The position numbers and the translations under genes are program-made. Positions 15,160 through 23,918 of a stretch of 64,000 nt of DNA are shown piece by piece. The notes beneath the pieces were generated by a model. The model ran no database searches. It saw nothing but the letters and a program-made list of their open reading frames with translations, and was not told the DNA's origin. The stretch covers positions 1-64,000 of the forward strand of contig JAEYFP010000052.1 in the NCBI GenBank assembly GCA_023402845.1, read 5' to 3'. Every line of letters begins with the position of its first letter. Position 1 is the stretch's first letter. The stretch comes from Bacillota bacterium. GTDB lineage: Bacteria; Bacillota; Clostridia; Lachnospirales; Lachnospiraceae.

Positions 15160-16060
15160 TTTTCTGTCCTTTCGTCTTTTCTTTACTGCCCGGTTTCACC
15201 TCCGCCAGCACAATTGCTATAAACAGAAGTGCACAGCCAAGTACCATGCGTCCGCTCATGATCTCATGCAGAAAGAGTACAGAACACAATGCACCGAATA
15301 CCGACTCTGTTGACATGAGCAGTGCGGATGTCGCGGGATGGGTGTATTTTTGGCATACGTTTTGAAGTAAAAAACAGACCATCGTACTGAATATTCCCAA
15401 ATAGAGCATCCCTGCGATAATATCGGCCCGAAAAACGCCCTGCGGAAAACCGCCGTCCATAATGGGAGCCGCTATGCAGGAAAAAAGCGCCGCAAATAGA
15501 ATTTGCAGAACCGCCAGCATGATCGGATCTTCATTTTCCGTAAAGCGATCGATAAAAATCAAATGCCACGCATAAAAAATACCACCGCCCAATGTCAGCA
15601 GATCGCCGATATTGACCGACAGATCCCCCTGCAGGGAAAGCAAACCGATGCCAACCACAGAAAGTACCGCCGCCGCTACACAATAGCGATCCGGCTTAAT
15701 CCTGCTGAGCGCCCAATGAAAAAATGGTACGAGAATCACATAAATTGTCGTCAGAAACGCATTCTTTCCGGCAGTCGTATACTTACAGCCGATCGTCTGA
15801 AACATATATGCCGCAAAAAGGAACACCCCTAATATGGCTCCGTGAAACACGAACATCCGGTCCAGCTTCATCAGCCGCTTCCAAAAAATAGCCGCCAGTG
15901 CGGCACCTGCAATTGTAAACCGAAATGCCATCATATAAACAGGCGGTATATAATCCAAGGAATTCTTTACAACCACAAACGCAAAACCCCATATAAATGC
16001 AATCAGCAGCAAGCCCATCCCTGCCAGCAGCCTAATCTTCTTTTCCCTTGCTACTATCAT
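15152..16060 (-). CDS. EamA/DMT superfamily transporter
   Basis: A 302-residue integral membrane protein with ten hydrophobic helices arranged as two EamA repeats. The repeats begin around LLIAFIWGFAFVVVKN (residues 16-31) and GGGIFYAWHLIFIDR in the middle. The conserved ATSALLMSTESVFGALCSVLFL segment of drug/metabolite exporters lies in the second repeat. The substrate cannot be deduced; members export amino acids, metabolites or drugs. It leads the yqeG-aroE-aroK-aroQ group and overlaps yqeG. Confidence 0.88.
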   Translation of the reverse strand: MIVAREKKIRLLAGMGLLLIAFIWGFAFVVVKNSLDYIPPVYMMAFRFTIAGAALAAIFWKRLMKLDRMFVFHGAILGVFLFAAYMFQTIGCKYTTAGKNAFLTTIYVILVPFFHWALSRIKPDRYCVAAAVLSVVGIGLLSLQGDLSVNIGDLLTLGGGIFYAWHLIFIDRFTENEDPIMLAVLQILFAALFSCIAAPIMDGGFPQGVFRADIIAGMLYLGIFSTMVCFLLQNVCQKYTHPATSALLMSTESVFGALCSVLFLHEIMSGRMVLGCALLFIAIVLAEVKPGSKEKTKGQKNA

Positions 16061-16113
16061 TGCCCAAATCCATCCTTATCTTACGTTTTCTCTCAATAGG
16101 CTTAATTATATAA

Positions 16114-16141
16114 AAAACCTCCTGCCAAAGCAAGAGGTTTT
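16114..16141 (-). terminator. Terminator of the 16140-16559 gene
   Basis: Minus-strand AAACCTCTTGC pairs with GCAGGAGGTTT (one mismatch) around TTTG and ends in TTTTTTAT. The stem overlaps the last bases of the stop codon of the gene at 16140-16559. Confidence 0.7.
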
Positions 16142-16559
16142 ATAAACTCTGAGGAACTTTCTGAAGAACGGCCCCATCCTCATCATTGCCGATGATATTG
16201 GAATCTCCTACAAAATACTGGTACTGTAAGAGTGCCTGGTCTTTCTGCATATCCGACACTGCCTTTTCCACATCAAGCGTGCTTAAACTGCTGTCTCTGC
16301 CTTTCATCTCAAAATCGCCGTTTGATTTAAGGCTCAAGGAAATATTTTCAAGACTCGCATCACTTCTCGGCCTGATCGCTTCCAAATTCAGTGCTAACGG
16401 CTCAGCGCTTTCCTGATGCGGTACAGTTTCCGCAGCATGAGCAGCGTGCTTGCCCTGCCCGCTGATTACCTGCGAATTTATTTCAGGAATTTTATCTATT
16501 GCATTGCTGCTGTTGTAGGCAGAAAATAGATCATATTGACTTAATCCGTTAATTAACAT
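16140..16559 (-). CDS. Small protein under a sigma-D type promoter, function unknown
   Basis: The 139-residue protein begins MLINGLSQYDLFSAYNSS and is hydrophilic, without signal peptide or membrane helix. A flexible Ala/His/Ser-rich middle is followed by a C-terminal helix DVEKAVSDMQKDQALLQYQYF. I do not recognise a named family. The ATG at 16559 has a strong GGGAAGTGAG site. Its promoter matches the flagellar sigma factor consensus, so a role in motility, chemotaxis or the cell-surface programme controlled by that factor is the best inference. No flagellar genes are in this window. Confidence 0.7.
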   Translation of the reverse strand: MLINGLSQYDLFSAYNSSNAIDKIPEINSQVISGQGKHAAHAAETVPHQESAEPLALNLEAIRPRSDASLENISLSLKSNGDFEMKGRDSSLSTLDVEKAVSDMQKDQALLQYQYFVGDSNIIGNDEDGAVLQKVPQSL

Positions 16560-16656
16560 CTTCTCACTTCCCTGTTTGATGTATGGGGATATCTTTATCC
16601 GATTAATATAATACATTTTTTAATTGTACTGCAACTCCTTTTCGGCTGCAATAACT

Positions 16657-16683
16657 ATATCGACTTTTTTTGAAAAAACTTTA
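16657..16683 (-). promoter_or_regulatory. Sigma-D/FliA-type promoter
   Basis: On the minus strand TAAA (16680-16683), a 15-bp spacer, then GTCGATAT (16657-16664) matches the sigma-D consensus TAAA-N15-GCCGATAT at 11 of 12 positions. The start of transcription would be near 16650, about 90 nt before the ATG of the small gene. Confidence 0.72.
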
Positions 16684-16730
16684 CATCCAACTTCAGGAAA
16701 TTACATGAAAAGTATAATTTTCAAACAATT

Positions 16731-17474
16731 TTACATAATTCCTGCTGATTTTAACAATTCCCTCGTATATTCCTTCTGTGGATCATAGTATATTTCACGG
16801 TCGCTGCCCTGCTCGATAATCCTGCCCGCTCTCATAACCAGAATTCGGCTGCAAAGCTGATAAACAACCTTTAAGTCATGGGAAATAAAAAGAATCGCTA
16901 TTCCAAACTCCTGATTCAGACGAAAAAGCAGCTCCATAATCTGTGCCTGCACCGTCACATCCAGCGCCGAAACCGGCTCATCCGCAATAATCAGCTTCGG
17001 CTGAAGCATCAGCGAAAGTGCAATGCAGACCCGCTGTCTCTGTCCGCCCGACAATTCGCCAGGATACCGCTCCTTCAGCTTCTCCTCCAAACCAACCTTT
17101 TTTAGCATCGCACGCACCTGCTCCATCCGCTCGGCCCCCGTATATCCGCCCCGGATCCGCAGCGGTTCTTCCAATATCCAGCCGACCTGTTTGACCGGAT
17201 TCAAGGAACCGTAAGGATCCTGAAAGATCATTTGCGGCATTCTGGAATAATGCAGCACCTCACCCTCCACATCCTTCACCATACCAAGAACTGCTTTTCC
17301 GAGCGTCGATTTTCCGCAGCCGCTCTCGCCGACAAGGCCGACCAGCTCTCCTTCCTGCATGCTGAAGGAAATATCCTGCAGAATCTGTTTTCTGACACTT
17401 TTACGTTGAAACAGGAATTCCTTTTCTTTATAATATGCACTTAAATGATTTACTTGAATGATTTCTCCTGCCAC
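16731..17474 (-). CDS. Nickel/peptide-type ABC transporter ATPase (second)
   Basis: The second ATP-binding subunit of the importer, 247 residues. Walker A is GESGCGKST, the signature is LSGGQRQRVCIA, and Walker B is LIIADEPVSALD. At under 270 residues it lacks the C-terminal oligopeptide domain of OppF/DppF and resembles NikE. The apparent start is GTG at 17474. It is the last gene of the five-gene operon, 15 bp after the first ATPase. The 170 bp after it lead to the next gene without a clear terminator. Confidence 0.88.
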   Translation of the reverse strand: MAGEIIQVNHLSAYYKEKEFLFQRKSVRKQILQDISFSMQEGELVGLVGESGCGKSTLGKAVLGMVKDVEGEVLHYSRMPQMIFQDPYGSLNPVKQVGWILEEPLRIRGGYTGAERMEQVRAMLKKVGLEEKLKERYPGELSGGQRQRVCIALSLMLQPKLIIADEPVSALDVTVQAQIMELLFRLNQEFGIAILFISHDLKVVYQLCSRILVMRAGRIIEQGSDREIYYDPQKEYTRELLKSAGIM

Positions 17475-17489
17475 AGTTTTTCCATTCCT

Positions 17490-18302
17490 TTATTCAGTAA
17501 TGCCAATTGGTTTGATCACAAGCTTTTCCATTTTAGGAACCGCAGCAACAAGCTTTTTTGTATAGTCCTCTTTGGGACTTAAGAAAATAGTTTCCACATT
17601 TCCCTGCTCCACAATCCTGCCCTGATGCATAACAAGGACTCGGCTGCAAAGCTTCCTTACAAGGCTTAAATCATGAGAAATGAATAAAATCGATGTATGG
17701 TATGTCCGGTTCACTTTTTTTAACAGCTCAATGATTTGTGCCTGGATCGTCACATCAAGGGCAGTCGTCGGCTCATCCGCAATCAGGATTTTAGGATGGC
17801 AGATGAGTGCAGCCGCAAGCATCACACGCTGCCGCATACCTCCAGAGAGCTCATGCGGATATTTTCCGTAAAGCTGCTCAGGTTCGGACAATTCCACCTC
17901 CTCTAACATTTTTATTGCACGCTCATAACGTTCTTCCTTTGTAAGCGATGTATGAAGGCGCAGGCTCTCCTCCACCTGCCAGCCTATTTTTTTCACAGGA
18001 TTGAGGGAGGTCATCGGCTCTTGAAACACCATGCTGATCTCATTTCCTTGGTAGGAACGAAGCTTTTCTCTCGTACATGTCAAAAGTTCCACACCATCGA
18101 ATAAAATCTGTCCGCTTTTCTTCATATTTTTTCGCGAAAGCAGACCGGCAATTGCGAGTGCGGACATCGTCTTGCCCGAACCCGATTCCCCAACTATCCC
18201 GACGATTTCCCCTTCTTCAAGGTGTAAGCCAAAATCATAGACAACCGTTTCCGGAATGATATGGTCATGAAACTCAATATTTAAATCGATGACATCCAGC
18301 AT
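17490..18302 (-). CDS. Nickel/peptide-type ABC transporter ATPase (first)
   Basis: A 270-residue ABC ATPase with Walker A GESGSGKTMS, Q-loop VFQEPMTSLNP, signature LSGGMRQRVMLA, Walker B ILIADEPTTALD and switch His in FISHDLS. Like its partner it is short, close to NikD (about 255) rather than OppD/DppD (about 330 or more), and lacks the extra iron-sulfur-containing C-terminal segment of the longer proteins. It lies 18 bp after the permease gene. The substrate is inferred only through the operon. Confidence 0.88.
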   Translation of the reverse strand: MLDVIDLNIEFHDHIIPETVVYDFGLHLEEGEIVGIVGESGSGKTMSALAIAGLLSRKNMKKSGQILFDGVELLTCTREKLRSYQGNEISMVFQEPMTSLNPVKKIGWQVEESLRLHTSLTKEERYERAIKMLEEVELSEPEQLYGKYPHELSGGMRQRVMLAAALICHPKILIADEPTTALDVTIQAQIIELLKKVNRTYHTSILFISHDLSLVRKLCSRVLVMHQGRIVEQGNVETIFLSPKEDYTKKLVAAVPKMEKLVIKPIGITE

Positions 18303-18320
18303 CTCTCTTTGTTCCCTCCG

Positions 18321-19133
18321 TCACCTTGTAAAATCCTTCAGCCCATCGCTTAAAAGTGCGAAACCCAAAACCATAAGCACGATCATCAGGCCGGGAAAAA
18401 TCGCATACATCGGCGCGGCGAATAAAAATGCCTGAGCCTCCGAAAGCATCCGGCCGAGACTGGAATCCGGCGGCTGTACACCGATCCCTAAAAAGCTCAT
18501 ACCCGCTTCTGCCAGTACAGCATTATTAAAACCGATCACAACGGAAGAAAGCACTACCGACACCGCATTCGGCAGGATATGCACAAACATGATCCGCAAA
18601 TCCTTTGCACCCATCAGCCGCGCGCTTCTCACATAATCAAGATTTTTACAGTGCATAAATTCACCTCGGACGATCCGCGCATAACTCGGAATAAAAACAA
18701 TGCCAAGCGCAATCATTACATTATATTTTCCACTTCCCATGATGCTGATCAAAACGAGCGCCAGCAAAATACTCGGAAACGCAAGCACCGCATCATTGAA
18801 ACGCATCAGAATTTCATCCAGCACTCCACCGTAATAGCCTGTCAGCGCACCGATCAGCGTTCCGAAGCACACGCCGATCCCAACAGTCCCAAACGCAACA
18901 AGCATCGTTGTTTTCATACCTTCCAGTATCCTGCTGAAAATATCCCTGCCGAAATTGTCGCACCCCATCCAGTGCTTCCAAGAAATACCTGCAAATTTTT
19001 CCGCCGCATTCATCGCATCAGGATCATAAGGTGTATAAAAAGAGCCAATCAAAACAAGCAAAATCATAACGCCCGTTATTGTTCCTCCGATAATCAAGTT
19101 ATTATTTAATATCCGTTTCTTTTTATCATTCAT
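18321..19133 (-). CDS. Nickel/peptide-type ABC permease, NikC/DppC type
   Basis: A 270-residue inner permease with about six membrane helices. The binding-protein-dependent transport motif, read as EAGMSFLGIGVQPPDSSLG with the preceding RIVRGE segment, couples to the ATPases. The N-terminal YTPYDPDAMNAAEKF loop is characteristic of the DppC/NikC group. The ATG at 19133 is preferred over an in-frame GTG one codon earlier because of GGAG spacing. It lies 15 bp after the partner permease. Confidence 0.9.
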   Translation of the reverse strand: MNDKKKRILNNNLIIGGTITGVMILLVLIGSFYTPYDPDAMNAAEKFAGISWKHWMGCDNFGRDIFSRILEGMKTTMLVAFGTVGIGVCFGTLIGALTGYYGGVLDEILMRFNDAVLAFPSILLALVLISIMGSGKYNVMIALGIVFIPSYARIVRGEFMHCKNLDYVRSARLMGAKDLRIMFVHILPNAVSVVLSSVVIGFNNAVLAEAGMSFLGIGVQPPDSSLGRMLSEAQAFLFAAPMYAIFPGLMIVLMVLGFALLSDGLKDFTR

Positions 19134-19151
19134 CACGTGCTCCGCTCTGCT

Positions 19152-20093
19152 TTAATTATCTCTCATTCTCGGATCAATTGCCTGATACAGGAGATCCACA
19201 AGAAAGTTAATAATAATTACGATAAATGCGATTATTGCAATGATGGCCTGTACAACCGGATAGTCTCTGTTAAAAATCGAAGTAATCAGCATTCGTCCAA
19301 TACCCGGAATCGAAAATACCTGTTCCACAATTAAACTTCCTGCCACGATGTCCGCAAGCGTCATGCCTAAAAATGTAATGACCGGAATCAACGCATTTTT
19401 CAGCACATGCCGGTAAAGGACATCGCCTGTCGAATTCCCGCGGCTGTACGCCGTCCTTACATAATCCAGCTTTGCTTCCTTTAAAACCGAAGCCTTCAAA
19501 AGCTTTGTATTCATTGCCGCCTTTGGCAGTGCAATTGCAGCCGCAGGGAATAGCAGATAGCTAAAAAAGCCAGGCACATCCGATGTATAGGATACATATC
19601 CCCCCGGCGTGAACAGACGCAGCACCAGACCGAAGAGATATGTAATGAGAATCCCGATAAAAAACGTCGGAACCGCCATCGTTATCTGATTTAAAATATC
19701 AAGTGTTTTCGAAAAAACGCTATCCTCATACTTAGCCGAATGGATACCCAGAGGAATCGACAGCAGGACGATCAGCAAAAATGACAGCGCTGTCAGCGTG
19801 ATCGTAATCGGCAGTTTTCCTGCAAGCATCGCGCGCACAGAACTCCCATAAGAATACGAAATCCCCATATTCCCGAAGAAAAATGATTTCAACCATTCCG
19901 CATACCTAATCAGAAGAGGACGGTTCAAGCCAAGCTGTTCGCGCAGCGCCTCCACCTTTTCCGGCGTCGCGTTCGTACCAAGCATATGGACGGCAGGATC
20001 ACCCGGTATCACCTGAAAAGCAAGGAAAACGAGAAATGTGACAATCAGTACGGTAAGCAGCAGCGTACCAAGCTTCTTACATAAATACTTCAT
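19152..20093 (-). CDS. Nickel/peptide-type ABC permease, NikB/DppB type
   Basis: A 313-residue permease of the DppB/NikB group: one N-terminal helix, then an outside loop with the family pattern IPGDPAVHMLG and LREQLGLNRP, and five more helices. The coupling motif EQVFSIPGIGRMLITSI is near the C-terminus. It pairs with the permease at 18321-19133 to form the channel. The 97-bp gap to the binding-protein gene upstream has no visible terminator. Confidence 0.9.
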   Translation of the reverse strand: MKYLCKKLGTLLLTVLIVTFLVFLAFQVIPGDPAVHMLGTNATPEKVEALREQLGLNRPLLIRYAEWLKSFFFGNMGISYSYGSSVRAMLAGKLPITITLTALSFLLIVLLSIPLGIHSAKYEDSVFSKTLDILNQITMAVPTFFIGILITYLFGLVLRLFTPGGYVSYTSDVPGFFSYLLFPAAAIALPKAAMNTKLLKASVLKEAKLDYVRTAYSRGNSTGDVLYRHVLKNALIPVITFLGMTLADIVAGSLIVEQVFSIPGIGRMLITSIFNRDYPVVQAIIAIIAFIVIIINFLVDLLYQAIDPRMRDN

Positions 20094-20189
20094 ATTCCCG
20101 TCTCCCTTCTTTTCTGTCTCATTTACAAATGCTTCTATTACCTTTTCTGCCGGCTGATATCATAATTAAATAAAATATCAAACACCATA

Positions 20190-21707
20190 TTACTTTATAT
20201 AAATTTTAGAAATATCCTGCACATAAAGCGGATAAAAAGTATAACCGTCAAACTTATCATTTAATACAACAAACTCTGCCATATCCTGAATATAAACATT
20301 TGCGGCATCCTCCGCAAGCACCCGTTCCATCTCTTTGTATAGCTCCGTCTGCTCCGCATCATCCGAAGATGCGATAACTTGTTCATACAGCGCATCATAT
20401 TCCGCGTTCGAATAATTTGTAAAGTTATTGTCGGCAGCGGATGTAAAACGTTCTAACAGTGCTCGTGCCGTCATGGATGAAGCGTCCACGCCCACAACCG
20501 TCGATTCATAATTTCTGTCTGTATAAACACCGCTCAGCCATGAATTCCACTCGACAAGCTGGATCGTCGCACGAATACCTGCTTCCTTTAACTGCTCCAC
20601 AAGCACCTGCGCGGTGTCGATATGAGGCTGATAGTTGGACGGTACGGTTATTGTCATGTCAAAGCCGTCCGGATAGCCGGCTTCCGTCAAAAGAGCCTTT
20701 GCTTTTTCCACATCATGCGGATAGATTCCGCTCAGCTCTTCCATATAGTATTTCTTGAATGCCGGAAACATGCTGCTTCCGATTGGTGTTCCCTTTCCGT
20801 CCGCCGTAAGGGCAAGAAGCTGCTCGACATCGACCGCATAGCTCATTGCCTGTCTGACCCTTGCATCGTCGAACGGTTTTACTGCATTGTTTAAATACAG
20901 TGCCTGGACGAGGTTCATGGTTCCCTCCATCACGCGAAAGCCTTCGCCGAGCTGGGATACCTGCGTCGTAGTCATCCGCGCATACATATCGATAGAACCG
21001 CCTCTGAGGTCCATCACGATCATATCCGCATTTGCCTCAACCTTAAATGTAACATGTTCTATATGCGCCGGTTCTCCCCAGTAATCTGAAAACCGCTCCA
21101 TCACGATGTTTTCCTGCGGAGAACGGGAAACATACCGGTAGGGCCCTGTACCGATCGGATTCGTATCCGGCGACGCATTATCCTTTGGGATAATCGCCGC
21201 ATTCGTCATAGCCAAATAGGCCGGGAAATCAGAATCACCCTTGGCTAACACGATTTCCACGATCTGATCCGATACGATATTCACGCTGTCAATCGAAGAA
21301 AATGCCGCTATCAACGGTTCTTCTCCCGTCATACCGGCACTTTTTTCGATACTGTATTTCACATCCTGTGCCGTAACGGGATTTCCATTATGAAACTTGA
21401 CGCCCTCTCGCAAGGTAAAGGTATAGGTTTTCCCATCCTCTGATACGTCATACTTAGCTGCTACGGCCGGAATGATATTTCCATCTGAATCAGGCTTTAA
21501 TAAGCCCTCATATACATTGAATAATACCTCTTTAGTTCCTGCCGCAACTGATTTGTGTGGGTCAAGACTATCTTCTAGATCTTGTGGTATTCCAACAATT
21601 ATCTGCGAAGAATTACCGGACTTACCGCCTGCGCATCCGCCCAGTGCAATAGCCAGCGTCAGTAACACGCACATAGAAAGAATGCTCTTCATTCTTCTCC
21701 TGTTCAT
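20190..21707 (-). CDS. Extracellular solute-binding lipoprotein, family 5
   Basis: This 505-residue lipoprotein captures the substrate for the importer. The signal peptide ends in a lipobox LGGC with the lipid-modified Cys at position 25. The family 5 fold is clear: GLLKPDSDGNIIPAVAAKYDVSEDGKTYTFTLR segments at about residues 70-105, then HNGNPVTAQDVKYS. The length, and the operon order binding protein, B, C, D, E with subunit sizes 505-313-270-270-247, match NikABCDE. Peptides, a nickel chelate or another metallophore remain possible. The ATG follows GAGGAGATAA. Confidence 0.88.
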   Translation of the reverse strand: MNRRRMKSILSMCVLLTLAIALGGCAGGKSGNSSQIIVGIPQDLEDSLDPHKSVAAGTKEVLFNVYEGLLKPDSDGNIIPAVAAKYDVSEDGKTYTFTLREGVKFHNGNPVTAQDVKYSIEKSAGMTGEEPLIAAFSSIDSVNIVSDQIVEIVLAKGDSDFPAYLAMTNAAIIPKDNASPDTNPIGTGPYRYVSRSPQENIVMERFSDYWGEPAHIEHVTFKVEANADMIVMDLRGGSIDMYARMTTTQVSQLGEGFRVMEGTMNLVQALYLNNAVKPFDDARVRQAMSYAVDVEQLLALTADGKGTPIGSSMFPAFKKYYMEELSGIYPHDVEKAKALLTEAGYPDGFDMTITVPSNYQPHIDTAQVLVEQLKEAGIRATIQLVEWNSWLSGVYTDRNYESTVVGVDASSMTARALLERFTSAADNNFTNYSNAEYDALYEQVIASSDDAEQTELYKEMERVLAEDAANVYIQDMAEFVVLNDKFDGYTFYPLYVQDISKIYIK

Positions 21708-21751
21708 GTGTTATCTCCTCTTCTTTCTTTATGAAATTTGTCTGTTTCCTG

Positions 21752-21806
21752 ATTGATAAACAATTAGCAGCTGTCAGGTACCTTGACAGTTACAATCTTT
21801 ATCAAT
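21752..21806 (-). promoter_or_regulatory. Large nested hairpin in the leader of the ABC importer operon
   Basis: On the minus strand ATTGATAAA (21798-21806) pairs perfectly with TTTATCAAT (21752-21760), enclosing two A-rich internal strands and an inner stem CTGTCA/TGACAG around AGGTACC. It begins about 10 nt after the predicted transcription start and ends 44 bp before the ATG. It could be a metal- or ligand-sensing leader RNA, or a double operator. Confidence 0.55.
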
Positions 21807-21822
21807 TAATGGTAACGCCAAC

Positions 21823-21851
21823 ATTGTATAAAAAAAATAACTAAATTGCAA
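21823..21851 (-). promoter_or_regulatory. Putative promoter of the ABC importer operon
   Basis: Minus-strand TTGCAA (21846-21851), 17 bp, then TACAAT (21823-21828). Transcription would begin near 21816, placing the 55-bp dyad entirely within the leader. Confidence 0.5.
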
Positions 21852-21870
21852 GAATTTTATGCAAAGCACG

Positions 21871-21911
21871 AAAAAAAATACAGTGCTGCTTTTTTCAGCT
21901 GCACTGTATTT
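21871..21911 (-). terminator. Terminator of nrdR
   Basis: AAATACAGTGC and GCACTGTATTT form an 11-bp stem with an inner AGCTG/CAGC part, and eight T residues follow on the minus strand. It begins 9 bp after the nrdR stop. Confidence 0.85.
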
Positions 21912-21919
21912 ACTTTAAA

Positions 21920-22372
21920 TTATTTATCAAGCACTTTTTTTAATTCATCCATAAACGTGCTGATATCCTTGAATTCCCTGTACACAGAAGCAAAGCGCAC
22001 ATAGGCGACCGCCTCCAGATCCTTTAATTTATTCATAACAAGCTCGCCAATCACCGCACTCGGAATCTCTTTGTCCTCATAATTAAATACCTCTGTCTCC
22101 ACCTCATCCACAAGCTGGCTGATCTGTGCCGCAGATACGGGACGCTTATGACATGCACGCAGCACGCCCGCCTCTATCTTGGAACGGTCATAGGCCTCTC
22201 TGTTATTATCCTTCTTAATAACAATCAGCGGAATCGTCTCTACCTTCTCATAGGTTGTAAACCGCTTGTCACATTCGTCGCAGACACGGCGGCGTCTGAT
22301 AGAATTATTATCCTCCGCCGGGCGGCTGTCGATAACACGAGTATTCTCATGGCCGCAAAATGGACACTTCAT
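21920..22372 (-). CDS. nrdR: Transcriptional repressor NrdR
   Basis: NrdR represses ribonucleotide reductase genes by sensing ATP/dATP. The 150-residue protein has the N-terminal zinc ribbon MKCPFCGHENTRVIDSR with CDECDKRF, followed by the ATP-cone domain (VIKKDNNREAYDRSKIE onward). The length is standard. It is the last gene of the ymxH-nrdR side of the sporulation cluster and has a strong terminator. A 114-bp gap separates it from ymxH. Confidence 0.97.
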   Translation of the reverse strand: MKCPFCGHENTRVIDSRPAEDNNSIRRRRVCDECDKRFTTYEKVETIPLIVIKKDNNREAYDRSKIEAGVLRACHKRPVSAAQISQLVDEVETEVFNYEDKEIPSAVIGELVMNKLKDLEAVAYVRFASVYREFKDISTFMDELKKVLDK

Positions 22373-22486
22373 AAATCATTATCCCCCTCATTCTTCATTA
22401 GTTACACCATACATTCATTATAGTCAAATTTTTGCATTATGTCAACTCGGAACTTTCCTGAAATCCACATTATGCAAGACCTCGTA

Positions 22487-22723
22487 CTAATCCGACATCT
22501 CCACAAGAATGATATCTGGACCAATTTGCTTCAATTGACAAAAGGGAATCACATATTCCTTCTTCTCCCCCAACAAGTTTGGCAGGCAAAACCGCCTGCA
22601 GGGGACAATTACACTCTTTATGCATCCGTTACACATATCAAGCTCTAAATCGTTAATATATCCAAGCTTCTTACAGGTTTTAATATTGACAACTTCTTTT
22701 TCTTCTAATTCGGAAAGACGCAT
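22487..22723 (-). CDS. ymxH: YlmC/YmxH family sporulation protein
   Basis: A 78-residue PRC-barrel-like protein starting MRLSELEEKEVVNI and containing KLGYINDLELD, the YlmC/YmxH pattern. These proteins occur in spore formers and are produced under sporulation control in Bacillus, with unknown biochemical role. Its position next to sigG matches the wider conserved neighbourhood. An AAAGGAGCTGC site precedes the ATG. Confidence 0.88.
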   Translation of the reverse strand: MRLSELEEKEVVNIKTCKKLGYINDLELDMCNGCIKSVIVPCRRFCLPNLLGEKKEYVIPFCQLKQIGPDIILVEMSD

Positions 22724-22810
22724 AGAGGCAGCTCCTTTATTGTTTCCTGCTTATTTCAATATATGCAGTCTGCCTCATCCTGTGACAAATGAATGTCTGC
22801 CTTGCGTTTC

Positions 22811-23080
22811 TCACTTCCATGTGCCTTCCTCGTACCGGCTGTTCAAATAGGAAATCACCTGCCCATATCCCGCCTCGCTGAATTCAAATTCCGCCTCCGT
22901 TATCTGTTCCTTATCCGTCTTCTCGTAGCAAAACGGTTCCGGCCATACATACACGCAGAATTTCTCCCTGTCCTCCGTATCCTTTTTTTGAATGCGGTAG
23001 CGCATCCCCTTCCGGCTTCCTGTATACGCCTTTCCCTTCTTATAATGGTTAAAGGAAAGAATCTGACTGCTGTCTATCAT
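22811..23080 (-). CDS. Hypothetical protein
   Basis: An 89-residue soluble protein of unknown family, rich in aromatic and charged residues (VYVWPEPFCYEKTDKEQI and a C-terminal GYGQVISYLNSRYEEGTWK). The ATG at 23080 has GAAGTGA upstream; 13 further codons upstream are open but overlap the sigG stop region. It lies 44 bp after sigG, in the same direction, and may be co-expressed with it in the forespore. No membrane helix or signal is seen. Confidence 0.6.
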   Translation of the reverse strand: MIDSSQILSFNHYKKGKAYTGSRKGMRYRIQKKDTEDREKFCVYVWPEPFCYEKTDKEQITEAEFEFSEAGYGQVISYLNSRYEEGTWK

Positions 23081-23124
23081 ATGATCACTTCTTTGCTTTT
23101 TTATTGTAGTATACCACATCCAAT

Positions 23125-23904
23125 CTATGCTGTCAGGTAATTGCGCATAAGACGAAGTGCATTTTTTTCGAGTCGGCTCACCTGTGCCTGAGAAATTCCG
23201 ATAAAGTCCGCTACCTCCATTTGAGTTTTACCTTCAAAAAACCGAAGCCGGATAATTTCATTCTCCCGCTCATTCAGCCGTTTCATTGCCTCGGTCAGAG
23301 ACAGCTCTTCAATCCAGTTTTCTTCTTTATTTTTCTTATCACTGATCTGATCCATGACGTAGAGCGTGTCACCGCCTTCGGTAAAAACAGGCTCATATAA
23401 GCTCATAGGACTTTGCAGTGCGTCCAGGGCATAGACAACATCCTCCTTGGGCAGACCGATTTCCGCTGCAATTTCCATTACGGTCGGCTCACGCAGATTT
23501 TTCCTTGTCAGGCCCTCTCTGGCATAGATTGCCTTGTAAGCCGTATCCTTTAAGGAACGGCTGACTCGGATCGCATTATTATCTCTTAAAAAGCGCCGGA
23601 TTTCTCCGATAATCATCGGAACGGCGTAAGTGGAGAATTTTACATTTAAAGTGGAATCAAAATTATCGATGGCCTTAATTAAACCGATACAGCCAATTTG
23701 AAACAGATCGTCCACGTTTTCATTGCTGCTTGAAAAACGCTTGATGACGCTTAATACCAGTCTTAAATTTCCTTTGATAAACTCTTCTCTTGCCTCTAAG
23801 TCTCCCGCTTTGATACGCTCAAACAGGACTTCTTTTTCCTGATTCTTTAGTAGTGGCAGCTTTGCCGTGTTGACACCGCAGATTTCTACTTTTCCCTGAG
23901 GCAT
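23125..23904 (-). CDS. sigG: RNA polymerase sporulation sigma factor SigG
   Basis: Sigma-G drives late forespore gene expression. The 259-residue protein carries the SigG-specific N-terminus KVEICGVNTAKLPLL, region 2 (DLFQIGCIGLIKAIDNFD, FSTYAVPMIIGEIRRFL), region 3 and the region 4 helix-turn-helix (TQMEVADFIGISQAQVSRLEKNA). I start at the ATG at 23904 with its GAGGAGGAAG site. A 13-bp inverted repeat abuts that site. The gene follows sigE and a flavodoxin-like gene on the same strand. Confidence 0.96.
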   Translation of the reverse strand: MPQGKVEICGVNTAKLPLLKNQEKEVLFERIKAGDLEAREEFIKGNLRLVLSVIKRFSSSNENVDDLFQIGCIGLIKAIDNFDSTLNVKFSTYAVPMIIGEIRRFLRDNNAIRVSRSLKDTAYKAIYAREGLTRKNLREPTVMEIAAEIGLPKEDVVYALDALQSPMSLYEPVFTEGGDTLYVMDQISDKKNKEENWIEELSLTEAMKRLNERENEIIRLRFFEGKTQMEVADFIGISQAQVSRLEKNALRLMRNYLTA

Positions 23905-23918
23905 TTTTGCTTCCTCCT

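Noticed and set aside
21708..21851. NikR operator (GTATGA-N16-TCATAC) upstream of the importer
   Set aside because: The sequence was checked for it and the two half-sites are not present; the visible dyad has different arms.
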